Of a stretch of 37,112 bases of DNA, positions 24,265 through 32,439 are shown one piece after another. The notes below the pieces were generated by a model that saw nothing but the letters and a program-made list of their open reading frames with translations, had not been told where the DNA came from and searched no databases. Origin of the DNA: Streptomyces sp. H39-S7 (GTDB lineage Bacteria > Actinomycetota > Actinomycetes > Streptomycetales > Streptomycetaceae); contig NZ_JAPVLU010000028.1 in NCBI RefSeq assembly GCF_027158205.1, positions 1 to 37,112 of the forward strand. Direction: 5' to 3'. The position numbers and the translations under genes were made by a program. Each line of letters begins with the position of its first letter. Positions within the stretch are counted from its first letter, which is position 1.

Positions 24265-25008
24265 TCAGCCGGTGGTGTCGGCGAGGGTCGCGAAGGCGAC
24301 GATGTTGCCCAGGTAGCTGCGGGATTCGGGGTCCCAGTTGCCGCAGGTGATCAGGCGCAGTTGGGGCCGGTCGTCGGTGGTGGAGTAGATGTCCAAAGTG
24401 GGGAAGTCGTCCTTGGGAAACGCGCGCACCGCGTTCGTGGCGAAGGTGGCGGTGGTGCCGTCGGCACGGGTGACGCTGATGCGGGCGCCCGCGGTGAGAG
24501 CGCCGAGCCGGTAGAACACGGCGGGCCCGGTCTCATGCGAGTCGACGTGGCCAAGGATGACGGAGGCGCCGAGCTGTCCGGGGGTGGGCGAGTTGTTGTA
24601 CCAGCCGGCCTGCAGCGGCTGCCAGGGGACTTCGACGGTTCCGTCGGCGTTACGGCCCAGGGACAGAAGGGTGGTGTGGACGCCGATGGCGGGGATGTCC
24701 AGCGAGACCGGCAGGGACGCCGGGAGCACGTGTGCGGCTGTCGGGTGCGGCGCAGCTGTGCCGGGTGGCTGAGGCGAGGTCGGATGCGCAGTGGTGGCCG
24801 GTGCGGCTACCGCTGGGGGCTGCGGTGGTGGGGTGCCCCCGCCGGGGGTGCCGGTGAGGGCAACGGCGGCGCCTGCTCCGGCCAGCGCGAGTGCGGCGGT
24901 GAGGCCGATCACGGTGCGGCGGCGGGTGCTGCCGCCCCCCGCCGGACGGGGGGCGGCAGCTTCACGGTCCGGCTCACGGCCGGTGCCGGACCCTGTCCGG
25001 TCGGTCAT
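24265..25008 (-). CDS. class F sortase
   Basis: The protein has 247 aa from ATG 25008, which overlaps the upstream stop (ATGA). A basic N-terminus with RRRTVIGLTAALALAGAGAA (about 29-50) is the membrane anchor. A proline/alanine linker follows. The beta-barrel core starts SLDIPAIGVHTTLLSLGRNA and carries His154 (VILGHVDS), Cys222 (LRLITCGNWD, the TLxTC-type motif) and Arg230 (ESRSY), the three catalytic residues. Class F enzymes are common in actinobacteria and cut sorting signals such as LPxTG/LAxTG. Its partner gene encodes the probable client. Confidence 0.9.
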   Translation of the reverse strand: MTDRTGSGTGREPDREAAAPRPAGGGSTRRRTVIGLTAALALAGAGAAVALTGTPGGGTPPPQPPAVAAPATTAHPTSPQPPGTAAPHPTAAHVLPASLPVSLDIPAIGVHTTLLSLGRNADGTVEVPWQPLQAGWYNNSPTPGQLGASVILGHVDSHETGPAVFYRLGALTAGARISVTRADGTTATFATNAVRAFPKDDFPTLDIYSTTDDRPQLRLITCGNWDPESRSYLGNIVAFATLADTTG

Positions 25009-25784
25009 CGTTGGGCCTCGGTGTTCCTGCGCCGCAGGATCAGCGTGCCGGCCAGCGCTGCGACCGCAGCGGCCCCGAGGCCGATGGCGACCAGGTCGGT
25101 GTCGTTGCCGCCGGAGGAGGCCTGACTGGCTCCGTCACCGGTGCCCGCTCCCCCGGTGGGCATGGAGTTCAGGGCTCCGCAGATGGCGGGGGCGGTAGCT
25201 TCCTGGGGCAGCTTGGGGTCCAGTTCGCTGGCGCCCAGGACGCTGTCGTACTTGCCGTTGTGGTTGTAGTCGATGCCGTGCACAACGATCACGGCATTGT
25301 TCGCCCGCACCGCGTCCGCCACGTCCGGGGTCACGGTCATGGTGCGGGTGTAGTGGAACGAGCCGGTGGCGGGGAAGCGGTCGACGGCCAGCGCGCTGTT
25401 CGGGCTGGTGTCGCCCCGGGTGGTCAGCGACGTGCCGATCTTGCCGTAGGCGGGCAGGCCGTCGGTGGTGCTGATGGCTTTGTGCCCGTTGTGATCATGT
25501 GCCGCGTCGGCCTTCGGGCACTCGCCCGAGCCCTTGATGTGGATGTGCTGGGCGTGCGGGGAGCTGTCGAGCAGCTGGTTGGCGGTGACCGAGACGGTGG
25601 CCTGGTTGCCCGACAGCGTGACCGTAGCCGTGCCGGATCCGTCGACCATGTTCGTGGCGACCGGATCGAGGGTGGCCTGATAGTTCGTACCGCCACCGGC
25701 GTCGTGTGCGGACGCGACCGCGGGCAGCGCCAGCGGGACAGCGAACGCCGCGATACCCACCAGAGGAAAAAGGGTCTTGTTCAT
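25005..25784 (-). CDS. exported CHRD-like protein with C-terminal anchor
   Basis: The protein has 259 aa from ATG 25784 (GGAG 6 bases upstream). The signal peptide MNKTLFPLVGIAAFAVPLAL ends in ASA before HDAGGG. The middle has a repeated-strand pattern with SPHAQHIHIKGSGECP and FHYTRTMTVTPDVADAVRAN, which resembles CHRD domains (HxH strand). The C-terminus is a single helix (LVAIGLGAAAVAALAGTLIL) with RRRNTEAQR behind it, as in sortase substrates. No LPxTG is present in front of the helix (only SSGGNDTD), so either it is simply membrane-anchored or the class F sortase reads a different signal. It is co-translated with that sortase. Confidence 0.8.
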   Translation of the reverse strand: MNKTLFPLVGIAAFAVPLALPAVASAHDAGGGTNYQATLDPVATNMVDGSGTATVTLSGNQATVSVTANQLLDSSPHAQHIHIKGSGECPKADAAHDHNGHKAISTTDGLPAYGKIGTSLTTRGDTSPNSALAVDRFPATGSFHYTRTMTVTPDVADAVRANNAVIVVHGIDYNHNGKYDSVLGASELDPKLPQEATAPAICGALNSMPTGGAGTGDGASQASSGGNDTDLVAIGLGAAAVAALAGTLILRRRNTEAQR

Positions 25785-25866
25785 GGCCTACTCCAAACGG
25801 AGCCCCGCGGCAGTCCGGTGCCGCAATGAATGGGGGGCTCGTGTGCCAGAGGGAGGAACGGCGGCC

Positions 25867-25896
25867 GAGATAGATTTGCCAAGCCGCCAGGATCAA
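25867..25896 (-). promoter_or_regulatory. candidate promoter of the CHRD-sortase operon
   Basis: On the minus strand TTGATC (25896-25891) and TATCTC (25872-25867) are 18 bases apart. The start codon is about 80 bases further on. Partial match to sigma-70 elements, so moderate to low support. Confidence 0.35.
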
Positions 25897-26307
25897 CTCA
25901 CACCCCATATTCGGACCTGACACCCGAAGCGGATGGGTCCAAAGTTCCGGCCATCCTGAAACTCTGAGTCAGCAACCACATCGCGTGCCTGAACGGACAA
26001 CCCAACTCTCCGCCGTACCGGAGGCTGTTCCTGCTGTCCTTGATACTGGCCCCGAGACCAAGGAAAGCCCCGTCGAACCCTCGCGTCCGCGCACCTTCCT
26101 ACCGCACCCATCCCTTCTCTCGGGTGCAACAGAAGGTGGAGGGCAAGAGGGTCGTCAGGGTTTCCAGTGATGTCAGGCCAAGGGCGCAACCTTCCCGGGC
26201 GGCGGGCCGGCCCAGGAACAGAGGAACCGTGCCGGATCCCTGCGAGGCACGTGCTCATCCTGCGTGTGGTGCGGCTGTTCCGCTGGGGCGACGCGTGAGA
26301 CCCCAGG
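25897..26307. other. intergenic region, nothing recognised
   Basis: About 410 bases between the CHRD-like gene promoter and the end of the vWA gene. Open frames on both strands look like chance. I see no hairpin, repeat or mobile-element sequence I can support. Confidence 0.3.
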
Positions 26308-27063
26308 TCAGCGGACGATCCCAGCCGCTGTTGCCGCCGTGACCCAGGACGCAAACTCCTGTGTGAGCCGCTGGTAGAGGTCGGCATTCGACAGGGCGCG
26401 GGGATCATCGCCCGCGGGGAAGAACCCGGCGTTGTCGACCACGCGCTTGGCCGGTACCGGCAGCTCGTCGAGCCTGCGCAGGAAATCGAACTGACGGTCG
26501 TCCGGGTCCCCGAAGGCCACGAACTGCCAGAAGATCGGCAGCCGGGCGGCGGTGCACAGCACATGCTCGGCGGCGGTCCGAGAGCTGGGACTGCCGTCGG
26601 TCTGGAAGATGACGAAGGCGGGGTCGGTGGCGCCCGAATCGGCGTAGTGGTCGATGACCGCCTGCATGGCCAGGTGGTAGTTGGTGCGGCCCATGTGGCC
26701 GAAGTCGGCGTGCAGCGCGCCAATCCTGCCTTCGTAGTCGGTCAGTCCCAGGTCGGCGACACCGTCGACCTCCGTGGAGAAGAAGACCACCGGCACGACG
26801 CCGTCGTCGTCGAGGTTCGCGGCCAGGCCGAGCGCCTGCTCGGCAAGATGCTGGACGGAGCCGTCCTTGTAGTAGCGGCGCATACTGCCCGAGCGGTCCA
26901 GGACCAGATAGACCGCCGCGCGCTGCCCGCCCATCCCCGCCTTCTCCAGCGAGACCTGGGCCGATTTGTACAGGTCGACGAGCCGGGGCGCACTGGCCTG
27001 CACCTTCACCAGATCGATCGCCGGGGTGGGGGGCGCTGCACGCTTGATGTAATCGATGGCCAT
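26308..27063 (-). CDS. von Willebrand factor A domain protein (TerF/YfbK-like, cytosolic)
   Basis: The protein has 251 aa from ATG 27063, with GGGGGA 5 bases upstream. It has no signal peptide. After a helical start (DYIKRAAPPTPAIDLVKVQA) the vWA fold begins with AAVYLVLDRSGSMRRYYKDG. The MIDAS residues are complete: Asp56, Ser58, Ser60 (DRSGS), Thr127 (GRTNY) and Asp156 (FQTDGSP). Strands VVPVVFFSTEVDGVADLG and IFWQFVAFGDPDDRQFDFLR follow. This is the stand-alone vWA type linked in actinomycetes with TerD tellurite/stress clusters, but no ter genes are in the window. It probably binds metal-dependent protein partners. It is a single gene. Confidence 0.85.
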   Translation of the reverse strand: MAIDYIKRAAPPTPAIDLVKVQASAPRLVDLYKSAQVSLEKAGMGGQRAAVYLVLDRSGSMRRYYKDGSVQHLAEQALGLAANLDDDGVVPVVFFSTEVDGVADLGLTDYEGRIGALHADFGHMGRTNYHLAMQAVIDHYADSGATDPAFVIFQTDGSPSSRTAAEHVLCTAARLPIFWQFVAFGDPDDRQFDFLRRLDELPVPAKRVVDNAGFFPAGDDPRALSNADLYQRLTQEFASWVTAATAAGIVR

Positions 27064-27371
27064 GAGATTCCCCCGAGCGAGCTGCGAAAGCGACTTTGGG
27101 AGAACGGTACGTCCAACCGGTAGGGCTCCGGACCCGATTGCACGGCGCGCACCATTCCGCCATTCGAACAACCACGGCGCGCGACGGGCGTCCGCCAGCA
27201 CGCTCACCTAAGGTGACGGCTCCCACCGGCTGAGCTGGTTCGCCATGGGCGGCCCCGCACCGTCGCAACACGTCCAGCCGCCGGTGACGGGCACACCGCG
27301 CGCCGGCGGCCGTCCACGGGCCCCTGGTGTGGGACTCACGCACGCAGCACGCGGACGCCCGCGCGGAGCGT
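27064..27371. other. intergenic region before the vWA gene
   Basis: About 310 bases between the end of the HTH-TM gene and the vWA start, both on the minus strand. It must contain the vWA promoter (TTGGAC near 27110-27115 is the only -35-like hexamer) and a terminator, but no clear hairpin is visible. Confidence 0.25.
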
Positions 27372-28733
27372 TCAGTTCGTGCGGGGGATCCAGTCGCTGC
27401 CGCCCAGGGGGTAGTCGTAGCCGGGACGGTCGGCGTCGGCGCTGGTACGGAAGGGGGTGCCGCCGTTGTCGACACGGACAGTGCCGTGGCGGCTGCCGTT
27501 CGACCAGTCGAGGGTAAGGATCCAGCGCACGTCGTGCGCCTGGGTATGGGCGGTGACGTAGAAGACCTCGGGGTCGGATTCGCTGACGCTATAAGGGAAC
27601 CCGCGCTGGCCGTTCTTGGCCGTGACGGTGGGGCTGCCGCTGTCCAGGTCCACGTCGAACGACTTCGTCTCGATGCCACCGCCGCAGCCGACGCCCATCG
27701 CATAGTCGTTCCAGGCGAGCGGCGCGTTCCTGGACACGATGCTCACGTGCAGCGCTTCCAGGACGACGGTCTGCGAGCCGGCGCCCTGGATGGTGAGGGC
27801 TACCCGCTGCTCGTCCGAGGAGACCGCGCCGTACGAAGCAGCCCAGCGCGGCGCGTTCTCCTCGTTGGCGGGCGGGCCCATCTGCGCGGGCGCGCTGTCG
27901 ACGAGGAAGCGCTGGCTGCACGGGTTGTCGTAGACGTAGGGGCGGGTACGGACGGTGATCGGGACCGCGGCGCTGCCGGGCATCTGCGCGGCGGACGTGT
28001 GGGGCGCCGGAGTGCCCGGCGTGGTGGATGTTCCGGCTGTCCGACGGTCGCCGGTCGCGCCCGCGCTGCGGCTCTGTGGGGTCGACGGGCCCGGCGTGTT
28101 CGGTGTGGGAGTGTCCTGCGGGGCGGAGGCGTCCACCGCCTTCTGGTTGCCCGCGTCGCTCAGGCTTCCGGTCGCGCTCGTGTCGCCGTCGCCGGCCCAC
28201 GGCGGACGCACCGCGAGCACCGAGGCCACCAGTACGGCCGCGGCGGCGGCGACCAACACCGTACGGCGCCGTCGCGGTACGGCGGACGCGCCCGGCATGC
28301 TGACGACGACCGGCTCGTCGGGATCGTTCGGCGCATCCTGGATATCGGCTCCGGGGGCCCCGGCCGCCTCGCGGGGCTCGGCCGCATCCGGCTCGCCGGC
28401 CGTGAGGACCGCTGCACCGGCCCCGCCGTCCCCGCTCTCGCGCCGGCCCTGCGACGCGGCCGCGCGGGCCGCGTCCGCCAGAACCCAACGGCGGTGCAGC
28501 TCCATGAGTTCCTGCGGCGTCGCCCTGCACACCCGCGCGAGGCGCTCCACCGGCGCGTAGTCGTTCGGGACCGCAGCGCCGTTGCAGTACCGGTGCAGCG
28601 TCGACGTGCTCATGTGCAGCCGCTTCGCGAGCGTCCCGTAACTCAGTCCCGAGCGGTCCTTGAGCTCCCGCAGCAGCGTCGCGAACCCCTCGGCCGACCC
28701 GGCCCCTGCCGACCCTGCCACGCGTTCCCCCAT
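27372..28733 (-). CDS. membrane-anchored XRE-type HTH regulator
   Basis: The protein has 453 aa from ATG 28733 (AGGAAGG upstream at a long 11-base spacing). Residues 15-80 hold a Cro/C1-type helix-turn-helix (GLSYGTLAKRLHMSTSTLHR, 29-48). A linker rich in A, G, P and E leads to one transmembrane helix (RRRRTVLVAAAAAVLVASVL, about 154-175), then a Ser/Thr/Pro-rich stretch and an extracellular beta-rich domain (PYVYDNPCSQRFLVDSAPAQ ... WILTLDWSNGS) with two cysteines. This arrangement places a sensor outside and the DNA-binding domain inside, and is common in Streptomyces with mostly unknown ligands. The divergent DUF4232 lipoprotein gene, 185 bases away, is a likely target. Confidence 0.85.
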   Translation of the reverse strand: MGERVAGSAGAGSAEGFATLLRELKDRSGLSYGTLAKRLHMSTSTLHRYCNGAAVPNDYAPVERLARVCRATPQELMELHRRWVLADAARAAASQGRRESGDGGAGAAVLTAGEPDAAEPREAAGAPGADIQDAPNDPDEPVVVSMPGASAVPRRRRTVLVAAAAAVLVASVLAVRPPWAGDGDTSATGSLSDAGNQKAVDASAPQDTPTPNTPGPSTPQSRSAGATGDRRTAGTSTTPGTPAPHTSAAQMPGSAAVPITVRTRPYVYDNPCSQRFLVDSAPAQMGPPANEENAPRWAASYGAVSSDEQRVALTIQGAGSQTVVLEALHVSIVSRNAPLAWNDYAMGVGCGGGIETKSFDVDLDSGSPTVTAKNGQRGFPYSVSESDPEVFYVTAHTQAHDVRWILTLDWSNGSRHGTVRVDNGGTPFRTSADADRPGYDYPLGGSDWIPRTN

Positions 28734-28918
28734 CCCGAAGCGACCCTTCCTATTCCGTTCCAGCGTTCCAGGCGCCTCGTATTCGCCCTGCTCAGAGCCT
28801 ATTTCACCATTCCAGTATCCCCAACTGCCCGGCGGGCGTGGCGGCTGGGACGGATCACCGAACAAGCTCCTGCCATCCAAGCACCACACCAGTGTCACCA
28901 GCGAATGAGGTATGCAAC

Positions 28919-29650
28919 ATGTCCGGTATCCGCAACCGCGGTATCCGTCTCGCCACCGCCGCCGCGACCGTCGCGATCGCCGCGCTCTCCCTGACCGCCT
29001 GCGGCGACGACGGAACGGGCGCACGCGCCGAGACCGGGGGGACGAGCCATGCGGGGTCCACGGTGCCCTCCGGCAGTGCTTCCGCCCCGGGCTCGTCCGC
29101 GTCGCCCTCCGTGGCGAACCCCGTGCCGTCCCAGGCGCCCGGCAAGTCCGGGCTTGCAGGGTCCGGTGGTCCGACGCCGACGACGCCGCACACCACCGCC
29201 GGGGCTCCGGCCCCCTCCGGCAAGCCGGTCACCTGCGAGGGCTCCAACACCAAGACCGTCGCGGCCCCCTTGAACCGCCCGGTCAACCACATGCTGCTCA
29301 CCGTCACCAACACCGGCAGCACGACCTGCTACCTCTACGCCTACCCGGCGCTGCAGTTCACCGGCGCCCAGGCGGTGCCCCCCGTCATCGACGACTCCCA
29401 CCCGCAGGCCGTGGTGACGCTGAACCCGGGACAGTCCGGCTACGCCCTGGTGAACCTGTCCGCCGCAGACGGCAGCGGCACGAACGGCTACACCGCGAAG
29501 ACCCTGACGGTCCACTTCTACGGCCGGTCCGGCACCGAGAGCGTCGGCGCCGCCGCCCACCCGTCGCTGCCCGCCAAGGGCCTGTACCTCGACAACACCC
29601 TCAAGACCACGTACTGGCAGCAGTCGATGGACGACGCCCTGAACTGGTGA
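28919..29650 (+). CDS. DUF4232-type lipoprotein
   Basis: The protein has 243 aa from ATG 28919, with TGAGG 8 bases upstream. A lipoprotein signal (IRLATAAATVAIAALSLTAC) ends in lipobox LTAC, so the mature Cys28 is lipidated and the protein sits on the outer face of the membrane. A long Ser/Pro/Gly-rich spacer leads to a DUF4232 domain starting at VTCEGSNTKTVAAPLNRPVN and containing HMLLTVTNTGSTTCYLYAYP, with GQSGYALVNL and a late tail. Two domain cysteines probably form a disulfide. Function unknown; these proteins are surface-exposed immunoglobulin-like domains. It is divergent from the HTH-TM regulator. Confidence 0.88.
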   Translation: MSGIRNRGIRLATAAATVAIAALSLTACGDDGTGARAETGGTSHAGSTVPSGSASAPGSSASPSVANPVPSQAPGKSGLAGSGGPTPTTPHTTAGAPAPSGKPVTCEGSNTKTVAAPLNRPVNHMLLTVTNTGSTTCYLYAYPALQFTGAQAVPPVIDDSHPQAVVTLNPGQSGYALVNLSAADGSGTNGYTAKTLTVHFYGRSGTESVGAAAHPSLPAKGLYLDNTLKTTYWQQSMDDALNW

Positions 29651-30052
29651 CACACGGGCCGCGCCGCCCACGGGTGACCCACCGGCTGGAGCCGCTCGAA
29701 GATTTCATGGCCCAGCCGGTGTCACTGGCCGCACCCGGGGCGTCGGCCCGGGTTTACGCCGTGCCCACCCACCGGATGGCGCCGTCGGGCAGGACGAGAC
29801 GGTGCCGGAGAGACGGGTCCGGGGACGAGGCCGGGGTCAGCCGACCATTTCCTCGGTGGGATTCGCCTCGGTGCCGGGCATCCCCATGTCGCTGGCGCTG
29901 GGCTCTCGTTAAGGAGGCAGCACTCGCCCTGACCACGCCCATGACCGCGCGGCCCGGACGCTACCGCCCCACCGACAGTACCCTCGCGTTCCTCGACAGT
30001 CTCTGACGCACAAACCCGAGCTTCCTACCAGGTCTTGCAACACTCAACGTGT
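29651..30052. other. intergenic region with a short tail-like fragment
   Basis: About 400 bases. At 29929-30006 a frame ends with MTARPGRYRPTDSTLAFLDS-Leu-stop, preceded by AAGGAGG (29911-29917) but without a well-spaced ATG or GTG. It looks like the conserved end of a larger protein rather than a free gene; I cannot say which. No repeat or hairpin is supported elsewhere. Confidence 0.3.
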
Positions 30053-30581
30053 GATGACGCCCAGAGAGCCGCGCGAGCCATGCCCGCCCGGCGGCGGTCC
30101 GTACGCCTGTCCTTGCTGCAAGCTCTTGACCCTGGATGCCCGCGGACACTTCCAGATCTGTGACGAGTGCGGTTGGGAAGACGACGGCCAGGACGACCCG
30201 AACGCCGACGAGGTCCGGGGCGGCCCCAACGGGTCGGAGAGCCTGACCGACGCGCGTCGTCGCTACGCGCAGTACGCCACAACAACGAGAGCAACTGATC
30301 CGAGATCAGCAGCGAACGGCGGCCCCCGCGAGGAGTGCTGTCACGTCGCCGTCATCGGCGGGACGTACCGCCCGCCCGCGTGCCGCAGCAGCATCGCATG
30401 CAACTGGGCGCTCACGATCGCCCCTTGGGCCGGTGACCTCGGCCGCATCCGGAACGTGCACTCGCGAGCGCCGCCCGAGTTCTTACCGCGCAGCATCCGG
30501 GGGATGGAGATCCTCGCCTCCTTGCGGAGGACCACGACGAGGGAGAGGGTCTTCGTACCGCTGACCAGCATGGTCACGTAG
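30053..30581 (+). CDS. CPCC-family cysteine-rich protein, C-terminus extended into antisense DNA
   Basis: The start is ATG 30053 (GTG 30051 is also in frame); no ribosome-binding site is visible. Residues 14-60 hold a zinc-ribbon-like CPCC domain: YACPCCKLLTL, then FQICDECGWEDDGQDDPNAD and EVRGGPNGSESLTDARRRYA. Four cysteines in two pairs are in place, as in the CPCC family of small actinobacterial proteins. Family members usually end soon after ARRRY, near 100 residues. Here the frame runs on for about 90 more codons and crosses the 3' end of the convergent kinase gene (30341 onward), where its composition is antisense-like. A one-base shift after YAQYA gives a stop within seven codons (near 30298), so a frameshift or lost stop is likely. 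Confidence 0.7.
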
Positions 30582-31888
30582 GCGACGTCGCTCCATCGGG
30601 GCTCAATGGTGCGCCCCGCCCGGGTGATCTTCAGCCCTTTCTCGTTGACACGCAGCTTCTGTCCGGCGAGGTGGGGCAGCGAGATGACCAAGCCGATCCC
30701 TGCTATGAGGAGGATCAGTTTGATGAGCAGCGCGACAAGTTGCGTCTGGTGCGCCGCCTCGGACGCCACTCCTCCCAGCAGCAGGAGCAGGAGCAGCCTT
30801 CCGTACGGGCGCCAGGAGTCGGCGAAGTCGTCGAACAGCGGCGCCGAGGCGGTGAACGAGCCCGGATCGGCACGTGGGCCGGGGGTGATCGTCGTCGACT
30901 GCTCGTGAACGGTCGGTTTGTACGACGGAGCTATGCGCGTGGGGTACTGGGACACCGGGACCGGCGGGGGCTCAGCGGCGTCCCAGGCGGTGGCATCGTG
31001 AGTGGTGGGGGGCTCCTTCCGTAACGGCACCGGTGCAGGAGGGCGGACGGCCGCGTTCGGCCAACCCGGCGGCGGGCCGTCCGCCGCGCGTACGTCCAGC
31101 GCGTCCAGCACCTGTGTGGCTGACGGCCGCTGCTCCGGGTCCTTCGACAGACACGCCTCGATCGTCGGGCGCAGCACCGCGGGGACGGCACTCAGTTGAG
31201 GCTCGGAGTGGACCACGCGATACAGCAGAGCGTGCGTCTGGCCCTCGCCGAACGGGCCCGCCCCCACCGCCGCGAACGTGAGCACCGAGCCCAGCGAGAA
31301 GATGTCGCTGGGCGGGCCGATCACCTCTCCTGTGGCCTGCTCGGGCGACATGTACCCCGGTGTGCCCAGGGTGGTTCCCGTCCGGGTCAGACCGCTCGCA
31401 CTGTCCAGAGCCTTGGAGATACCGAAGTCGATCACCCGGGGGCCGTCGTGTGCGAGCAGCACGTTCGCCGGCTTCACATCCCGATGGACCAGCCCGATCG
31501 AGTGGATCGCCGCCAGCGCTTCGGCCAGCCCCGCCCCGAGGAAGCGCAGCGTGGCCTCGTTCATGGGGCCCCGGTCGTGGAACGCCGCGGACAGCGACGG
31601 CCCCGCGACGTACTGACTGGCGACCCATGGCGTCGGGCAGTCCGGATCGGTGTCCACGACCGCTGCCGTCCAGAAACCGCCGACCTTCATCGCAAGGCTC
31701 ACCTCGCGGCGGAAACGGTCGCGGAAGCCCGGCTCGTCGGCCAGCTCGGGGCGGACCACCTTGACGGCGACCTCTCGGCCCGTGCGGGACCGGCCGAGGT
31801 AGACCATCCCCATCCCCCCTGCGCCCAGCCGGGCCGTCAGGCGGTAAGGCCCCATCTGCTGTGGGTCGTTGGGCAGAAGCACTGACAC
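30341..31888 (-). CDS. Ser/Thr protein kinase with C-terminal membrane helices
   Basis: The protein has 515 aa from GTG 31888, with GGGGGGAG 6 bases upstream; ATG 31855 is a later alternative. The kinase lobe has all Hanks motifs: G-loop LGAGGMGMVYLG (21-32), Lys43 (AVKVV), VHRDVKPANVLL (His135, Asp137), DFG (154-156), GTPGYMSPEQ (the APE variant) and a late Arg in EQRPSATQVLDAL. After a Pro-rich linker (~280-370) come two close hydrophobic helices (YGRLLLLLLLGG; LVALLIKLILLIAGIGLVIS), then a PH-like domain (LRVNEKGLKITRAGRTIEPR). There is no PASTA domain. It is probably a membrane-bound signalling kinase of unknown target. Its 3' end overlaps the extended CPCC frame. Confidence 0.9.
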   Translation of the reverse strand: MSVLLPNDPQQMGPYRLTARLGAGGMGMVYLGRSRTGREVAVKVVRPELADEPGFRDRFRREVSLAMKVGGFWTAAVVDTDPDCPTPWVASQYVAGPSLSAAFHDRGPMNEATLRFLGAGLAEALAAIHSIGLVHRDVKPANVLLAHDGPRVIDFGISKALDSASGLTRTGTTLGTPGYMSPEQATGEVIGPPSDIFSLGSVLTFAAVGAGPFGEGQTHALLYRVVHSEPQLSAVPAVLRPTIEACLSKDPEQRPSATQVLDALDVRAADGPPPGWPNAAVRPPAPVPLRKEPPTTHDATAWDAAEPPPVPVSQYPTRIAPSYKPTVHEQSTTITPGPRADPGSFTASAPLFDDFADSWRPYGRLLLLLLLGGVASEAAHQTQLVALLIKLILLIAGIGLVISLPHLAGQKLRVNEKGLKITRAGRTIEPRWSDVAYVTMLVSGTKTLSLVVVLRKEARISIPRMLRGKNSGGARECTFRMRPRSPAQGAIVSAQLHAMLLRHAGGRYVPPMTAT

Positions 31889-32247
31889 CTCGATCTCCCC
31901 CCGGTCGCACACCCGGCGATCAGGGTAACCCTCCCTCTCACTGAGCGTGGGAGAGGTTGTGCGATCCGTGAAGCCCCAGACTTTGAAGAACATTGCGGCC
32001 CTGCCCGCCGGCAGCCGCCTGCCTGAACGCCGTCGTGATCCAGTTCCTCGCCACCGGCCCCGTGCTGGTCCTTCGCCGCGGTAAGTGCGGCCGACGTCGT
32101 CATGACCCCAACGGCATCCCAGGCGCCGGCCCAGCTCGCGCTGCGGGCGCTGTACCGGCTCAGCCTGATCGGCCGCACCCCCGGCACCTCCCACCAGCTC
32201 GTGCGCGTCCACCAAGCTCATCCAGTGAGCTGAACCGGATGTTGTAG
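31889..32247. other. intergenic region upstream of the kinase
   Basis: About 360 bases between the kinase start and the IS3 remnant. Near the kinase, a minus-strand frame (around 31990-31900) looks coding but lacks a stop-to-start fit. An imperfect CTCTCCCAC/GTGAGAGGGAG dyad lies at about 31930-31955 and may be an operator. No gene is supported. Confidence 0.3.
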
Positions 32248-32394
32248 CGGCCCTCCCGCAAGGAGATAGCCGAGCTGCGGCGAGCGCACGAGATACTGAA
32301 GGCCGCCTCGGTGTTTTTAGCCAAGAAGCTCGACCAGCCCCGCAAACCTCGACAACTGCATCGGTCGGCGGAGCCACCCGAGCATGCCCGTTGA
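32248..32394 (+). pseudogene. IS3-family OrfA remnant
   Basis: The frame after a TAG at 32245-32247 reads RPSRKEIAELRRAHEILKAA, SVFLAKKLDQPRK, which is the C-terminal leucine-zipper end of IS3-family OrfA (EIAELRRANEILKAASAFFA). It then departs from the family and runs to TGA 32392-32394 through the 75-bp repeat. It contains a rare TTA leucine codon. The N-terminal HTH and all of OrfB are missing. Confidence 0.75.
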
Positions 32395-32430
32395 CCATGC
32401 TGCCGCACCGGGAACTCCAAGATCCCCGAC
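32356..32430 (+). repeat. 75-bp repeat, copy B
   Basis: This is the partner of 11661-11736, same orientation, about 87% identical by hand alignment. Here it replaces the expected continuation of the IS3 OrfA/OrfB junction, so the element end or a recombination point lies at about 32350. Confidence 0.65.
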
Positions 32431-32439
32431 TAAGTCGAG

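Noticed and set aside
29929..30006. independent small gene MTARPGRYRPTDSTLAFLDSL
   Set aside because: The AAGGAGG upstream is too far from the only ATG, and the peptide looks like the end of a larger protein; left as a note.
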